Both the position numbers and the translations under genes were made by a program. The notes beneath the pieces are model-generated. The model worked only from the letters and a program-made list of their open reading frames with translations. It was not told where the DNA came from and did not search any database. DNA of 17,367 nt from JBQTHP01 sp052389755 (lineage in GTDB: Bacteria > Pseudomonadota > Gammaproteobacteria > Steroidobacterales > Steroidobacteraceae): NCBI GenBank assembly GCA_052389755.1, contig JBQTHP010000028.1, positions 1 through 17,367 of the forward strand. Direction: 5' to 3'. Numbering within the stretch: position 1 is the stretch's first letter; every line of letters starts with the position of its first letter. Below, piece after piece: positions 14,089 to 17,367 of this stretch.

Positions 14089-14919
14089 TCAGTCATCGGG
14101 CGTTGTCACCCGTCCCTTCACGTTCTCGGGTCTGATCTCGCCGCTGCCGTTCGCTTCGACCGTGAAGTCGCCGGAGATCGCGTTCGCGTAGATGCCGCCC
14201 GAGCTGTCTACGCCGACGACCACGCTGCCGCGCACGTTCCTCACCCGAATGTCGCCCGAGCTGTCCTGCCGGATGTCGACTCTGCCGCCGACGTCGCGCA
14301 CCAGCAGATCTCCCGAGCTGTCCGACACGATGTCGACTGCGCCGGCGACCTTCTCGAGCGTCACATCGCCGGAGCTGTCCTCGAGCCGCACCGACGCGAC
14401 ATCCGTGACGCGGATCTCGCCGGAACTGTCCTGAACGTTTACGGGGCCTTTCACGCGCGCGATCTCGAGGTCACCCGAGCTGTCGCGCATCGTCAGGGCG
14501 GCGAGCCCGAAGAGCTCGGCATCGCCGCTCGAGTCCTGCGCCTCGACCGGGAGGTTCGCCGGCAGCGTCACCTCGACGTCGATGTACGCGTACGCGTCGC
14601 CGCGCTCGGCCTTCATCTTCTCCACGGGAATGACGGTCTCGACGAAAGCTGTATTGCCTTCGCGGCGTACCGAAATCGCCATGGCGTCGAGAAGCTCCTG
14701 GCTCGAGGCGCATGCATCGCCCTTCGCTTCGATCCGCGCCGCTGTCTCGCGGCCGTTCACCTTGAGGTCGCCGGCACCGGTGCGCATGACGATCCTCTGC
14801 GCGCCGGCGGTGTCGATCGCGCCGTTACGCTCGGCGCGGAACTCGCATTCCCACGCCTGGGTGTCGTGGGCGAGGGTCAGCAGGACGATGGCGGCGACAA
14901 ATGAGGGCAACGGACGCAT
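14089..14919 (-). CDS. Exported DUF4097-type protein with DSSG repeats
   Basis: This is a 276-residue protein with a signal peptide (about residues 1-22, FVAAIVLLTLAHDTQA). The C-terminal half consists of seven DSSG motifs starting at residues 129, 146, 164, 181, 200, 219 and 238, and a last NGSG at 257, spaced 17-19 residues. Each is followed by alternating hydrophobic residues (GDLEIARVKG, GEIRVTDVAS), the pattern of a right-handed beta-helix or stacked sheet in DUF4097/DUF2807 proteins. Function is unknown. Cysteines C25 and C70 could form a disulfide. GGGGAGAG lies eight bases before ATG 14919 and is partly inside an imperfect palindrome. It follows the zinc-finger gene by 69 bases and may belong to the same transcript. 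Confidence 0.88.
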   Translation of the reverse strand: MRPLPSFVAAIVLLTLAHDTQAWECEFRAERNGAIDTAGAQRIVMRTGAGDLKVNGRETAARIEAKGDACASSQELLDAMAISVRREGNTAFVETVIPVEKMKAERGDAYAYIDVEVTLPANLPVEAQDSSGDAELFGLAALTMRDSSGDLEIARVKGPVNVQDSSGEIRVTDVASVRLEDSSGDVTLEKVAGAVDIVSDSSGDLLVRDVGGRVDIRQDSSGDIRVRNVRGSVVVGVDSSGGIYANAISGDFTVEANGSGEIRPENVKGRVTTPDD

Positions 14920-14959
14920 GGGACTCTCCCCGGGAGGGTTTCCGGCTTCCGGCTTGGAT

Positions 14960-14976
14960 GGCGCCGAGCGGGCGCC
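14960..14976 (-). terminator. Short GC hairpin between zinc-finger gene and DUF4097 gene
   Basis: GGCGCC at 14960-14965 and again at 14971-14976 can form a 6-bp stem over a 5-base loop, 12 bases past the zinc-finger gene's stop. No T tract follows on the minus strand. It may attenuate read-through into the DUF4097 gene. Both arms are themselves palindromic, so this is weak evidence. Confidence 0.25.
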
Positions 14977-14988
14977 GGTTTAATCGGC

Positions 14989-15618
14989 CTAACCGCGCGG
15001 GATCACGACACAGGCGACCGGCTCGGTTGCCCCGCCGGAACCCCGTGTCTGCAGGCGCAGCAGCTCACCCTCGAACGGACGCGTGCGTATGCGCAGCAGC
15101 CAGCTTCCATCCGCCTGCGTGCTTACGGAATAGTCTCGCGCCGCGATCGGCGAGCCCTGCTCGTCGGTGAGCTCCAGGCGCCGTTCGGTCGCGGCGTTCG
15201 GGACGCGCAGCGCCACGAGCTCGGTCGCGTCCGAAAGGCGCAGAGTCTCGCAGTCCTCGAAGCCGCGGGTCAGCGGCGGAAGGTTGAACACGGCGACCGC
15301 ATCGTCGGTTAGAGAGGGACCCGCGAACGAATGCCCGTACCAGCCGGCGGCGCCGCTCCCGATCGCGACGAAGGCGAGCGACGCGGCGATCCGCCACGTA
15401 TCCAGCCGCCACGTATCTTCGGCAGGAAGCGGAGCCGCGAGGGCCTCGCGATCGCGTATCCCGGCGCGCATCGCGCGCCAGACCTCTACGTCCTGTACGC
15501 ATACGGGGCACGACATGAGATGCAGCTCGAACGACTCCTGCACCCGCTCGTCGAGATCGCGGCTCACGTAGAGCGCCGCCGTGTGATTCGCCTTGAATTG
15601 TGCGTGGTCCATGCTCAT
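14989..15618 (-). CDS. Zinc-finger (ZAS/zf-HC2-like) one-TM protein, probable anti-sigma factor
   Basis: This is a 209-residue membrane protein. The cytoplasmic N-terminus has the anti-sigma zinc signature H33-x3-C37-x2-C40 inside ESFELHLMSCPVCVQDVE. One membrane segment lies at about 76-94 (RIAASLAFVAIGSGAAGWY). The roughly 110-residue periplasmic part is rich in beta-type sequence (LRLSDATELVALRVPNA, SWLLRIRTRPFEGELLRLQT) and may sense envelope stress. Such proteins bind and hold ECF sigma factors. ATG 15618 overlaps the sigma stop in an ATGA (15615-15618), which decides the start over the ATG two codons later and supports stoichiometric co-production. It differs from the partner in the left operon, which lacks the zinc motif. 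Confidence 0.9.
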   Translation of the reverse strand: MSMDHAQFKANHTAALYVSRDLDERVQESFELHLMSCPVCVQDVEVWRAMRAGIRDREALAAPLPAEDTWRLDTWRIAASLAFVAIGSGAAGWYGHSFAGPSLTDDAVAVFNLPPLTRGFEDCETLRLSDATELVALRVPNAATERRLELTDEQGSPIAARDYSVSTQADGSWLLRIRTRPFEGELLRLQTRGSGGATEPVACVVIPRG

Positions 15619-16244
15619 ACCTGCCGGTAAATGTCGAAGCCGTGCCTGCTAAGAATCTCTCCGAAGCGCTGTCGCGCGCGGAAGAGCACCTGGTTCAACT
15701 GCAGATCGGTCAGCTTCATCGATTCACGAACTTCCTCTTTCGGCTCCTCGTCGAGATACATCCGCTTCAGCACTTCGCGATCGCGTTCCCGCGGCAGCTC
15801 GGCCATCAGCTTGCGCACGCAGCGCGCGAGCAGCTGCTGATCGACGCGCTCGTCGAGCGCAGGCGCATCGTCGCGCAGATCCACGAGCGGCTCGGCTCCC
15901 GAGGTACGTCGGCGCGCGAGCTCCCCGCGCCAGTAGGCAATGGCGAGATTGCACGCCGTGCGATACAGATAGCCGCCAAGATTGCCCGGATCCGCGAGTC
16001 CCTCCGACCGAACCTTCTTGATGGCCTGCAGAAAAGTACGCTGTAGGAGATCCTGTGCCGTGTCCTTTTCGATGCGACGCTGAAGGAATATCTGCAGCAA
16101 GGGGCGCCGATATTTCAGGTAAAGCTCATTTTGTACCTCGGTGCCCGCCGCGATCGCAGCGACCAGCTCTGCGTCGCTGCCATCTGCCGGTTTTTCGATG
16201 GCGGCGCGCGCGAGGTCGTGCTGAAGGGACTCCCCGACTCTCAT
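15615..16244 (-). CDS. ECF-type RNA polymerase sigma factor
   Basis: This is a 209-residue sigma factor. Region 2 covers about 30-112: ELYLKYRRPLLQIFLQRRI, the core-binding TAQDLLQRTFLQAIKKV, then LGGYLYRTACNLAIAYWRGELARRR. Region 4 covers about 135-200 (QQLLARCVRKLMAELPRERDREVLKRMYL, then a helix-turn-helix near KEEVRESMKLTDLQLNQVLFRARQRF). It is only distantly similar to the sigma factor at 2333. ATG 16244 overlaps the protease stop (16241-16244), and its own stop overlaps the anti-sigma start, so it is the middle gene of a coupled trio. In many ECF systems the sigma activates its own operon, but the promoter is outside the window. Confidence 0.93.
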   Translation of the reverse strand: MRVGESLQHDLARAAIEKPADGSDAELVAAIAAGTEVQNELYLKYRRPLLQIFLQRRIEKDTAQDLLQRTFLQAIKKVRSEGLADPGNLGGYLYRTACNLAIAYWRGELARRRTSGAEPLVDLRDDAPALDERVDQQLLARCVRKLMAELPRERDREVLKRMYLDEEPKEEVRESMKLTDLQLNQVLFRARQRFGEILSRHGFDIYRQV

Positions 16245-17367
16245 CTGTCCATTATGGCTGCGCGCGGCTCATTCCTGCATACGCCCGCGGACCGTTCCGC
16301 CGACGCGAGGATGCAGGCATCCGCCAGCGGAACCCCTTCCAGGAAGGGCGCCCGGAACCCGGGCCGGGAACGCCGCCCGGTGCGGTGCATCCGCCCCTCG
16401 ACCACGCGGGTCAGGAACTCGTCCGTCGGCAACCCGACATAAGCGGGGCTCGACCAGATCCCGGCAAGCAGCCCCGCCAGGATCGCGGTCGAGTTCGAGC
16501 TGCCGTAGCCCAGTCCGAAACTCGCGGGTCCGGCGGTCGCGCCCACGACGCAAGCGCTCGGTGACCCGAAGTTGAGGCCCGTCGCGGCAGGGCTGATTCC
16601 GGGGGAGATCGCGTCGTCGTTGCCGATCGGCACCGCGCGAATGATGCGCCGGAACGTGTAGGCGGCCGGGTACCCGGCGTCGGGCTCGCCCTTGTTCGGC
16701 ACGCTCGCGACCACGAGCGCCGCGTGCGGCGAGTCCGCGCGATCGGCCACCTCGGCGAACGCGGCGTCGAGCTCCGGCGTGCTCGAGTTCCAGTGCGCGC
16801 TGAAGCTCAGGATCTTCGCATTCATCTGCGCGGCATATCGCACGGCGCGCGTGAGCCGCACCGGATCTGCACGGTCGAGGTGATTGCGACCGCAGCCGAC
16901 GACGCGCAGGATCATGACGCGCGCGCCGTCCGCGCCCGCTGCGGCGATTCCGGCGCGGTTGTTCCGCTCCGCGGCGATGAGGCTCGCCATGAACGTGCCG
17001 TGCTGAGCTCTGCCGCGGCACTCGCCCTGCGGGGCGACCGTCGCGTCCTCGTCGACGAAATCCCAGCCGTGCACGTCGTCGACGTAGCCGTTCCCGTCGT
17101 CATCGACGCCGGCGATTCCCGCAGCTTCGGCCGCGTTCACCCAGAGCTGATTGCGCAGATCGACGTGCGTGGTATCCGCGCCGTCATCGAACACTGCGAC
17201 CGTGACCGGTGTCGTGCGACGCCGCGAATCCCATGCGAGCGAACCCGCCACGTAATCGAGCCACCACTGATTGCGCACGCGGTAGGCGCAGTCGTTGGTG
17301 CGGGGATCGTCCGGGCGTGCGCCCGGGATCAGGGTCGAGCAAACGAACGGTTGGCAGCCGGACGCGC
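16241..17367 (-). CDS. Subtilisin-like S8 serine peptidase (5' end outside window)
   Basis: The reading frame stays open to the right edge, giving 374 visible residues; the GTG at 17278 is an internal valine, since the upstream frame reads PFVCSTLIPGARPDDPRTND, a subtilase N-terminal region. Counting from that valine as residue 1, the catalytic Asp is in VAVFDDGAD (D31), followed by the common GVDDDGNGYVDDVHGWDF stretch. His is in QHGTFMASLIA (H93), the oxyanion Asn probably in SVPNKGEPDAGYPAAY (N195), and Ser in YGSSNSTAILAGLLAGIW (S261). The Ser motif departs from GTSMAAP, having GSSNSTA. Cysteines C87, C129, C243, C322 and C334 suggest an exported disulfide-bonded protein. Its stop overlaps the sigma start (ATGA), tying protease and regulator together. 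Confidence 0.92.
   Translation of the reverse strand, partial: ASGCQPFVCSTLIPGARPDDPRTNDCAYRVRNQWWLDYVAGSLAWDSRRRTTPVTVAVFDDGADTTHVDLRNQLWVNAAEAAGIAGVDDDGNGYVDDVHGWDFVDEDATVAPQGECRGRAQHGTFMASLIAAERNNRAGIAAAGADGARVMILRVVGCGRNHLDRADPVRLTRAVRYAAQMNAKILSFSAHWNSSTPELDAAFAEVADRADSPHAALVVASVPNKGEPDAGYPAAYTFRRIIRAVPIGNDDAISPGISPAATGLNFGSPSACVVGATAGPASFGLGYGSSNSTAILAGLLAGIWSSPAYVGLPTDEFLTRVVEGRMHRTGRRSRPGFRAPFLEGVPLADACILASAERSAGVCRNEPRAAIMDR

Noticed and set aside
14189..14555. Many AGCTGT/GAGCTGT heptamers inside the DUF4097 gene, the same core as the arrays at 11813-12269
   Set aside because: They are the reverse complement of GAC-AGC-TC encoding the DSSG repeat and are spaced about 51-57 bp, so the shared heptamer is best explained by codon use, not by the element.
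17276..17278. GTG at 17278 as the start of the subtilase
   Set aside because: The frame continues upstream to the window edge with subtilase-like sequence, so this valine is internal and the gene is partial.

Overview
The window is about 17.4 kb of GC-rich, densely coding DNA from a bacterial chromosome. Gene content points to a Gram-negative gammaproteobacterium: PriA, a TonB-dependent outer-membrane receptor, a three-subunit PntAA/PntAB/PntB transhydrogenase, a DUF3106 exported protein and two ECF-type sigma factors. The mix suggests a xanthomonad-, Nevskia- or Steroidobacter-like lineage, but that placement is an inference from gene families, not a phylogeny. No rRNA, tRNA, CRISPR array or classical insertion sequence was seen. 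Eighteen protein-coding genes are supported; one (the subtilase) runs off the right edge.

Layout from left to right. priA (minus) lies at the left edge and diverges from a tightly packed four-gene plus-strand operon at 2333-4092: ECF sigma factor, one-TM acidic protein, small exported acidic protein, DUF3106 repeat protein. Every junction in that operon overlaps. It converges on a minus-strand TonB-dependent receptor, and a palindromic repeat at 4101-4162 acts as the likely shared terminator. Next is a minus-strand operon read from 10996 down to 6713: pntAA, pntAB, pntB, a periplasmic cyclophilin and a GNAT acetyltransferase. Its junctions are overlapping or only a few bases long.

A short AT-richer gap separates pntAA from a divergent plus-strand group: an HNH endonuclease, a four-helix-bundle (S23 / 23S-rRNA-intervening-sequence family) gene, a FEN-type 5'-3' exonuclease and a fructosamine-kinase-family protein. 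The four-helix-bundle gene is the most unusual object in the window. It lies between two arrays of a 7-bp repeat in inverted orientation, giving an approximately 450-bp unit that looks like a small inserted element. The right array supplies the gene's stop codon and ends five bases before the exonuclease start codon.

The right end is a minus-strand series: a subtilisin-like S8 protease (5' end outside the window), an ECF sigma factor and a zinc-finger (HxxxCxxC) one-TM anti-sigma-like protein, linked by 4-base ATGA overlaps, followed 69 bp later by an exported DUF4097 protein with DSSG repeats. Two independent sigma/membrane-protein cassettes with linked exported proteins therefore occur in the same window. 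Both look like envelope-facing regulatory modules whose signals and regulons cannot be read from sequence alone.
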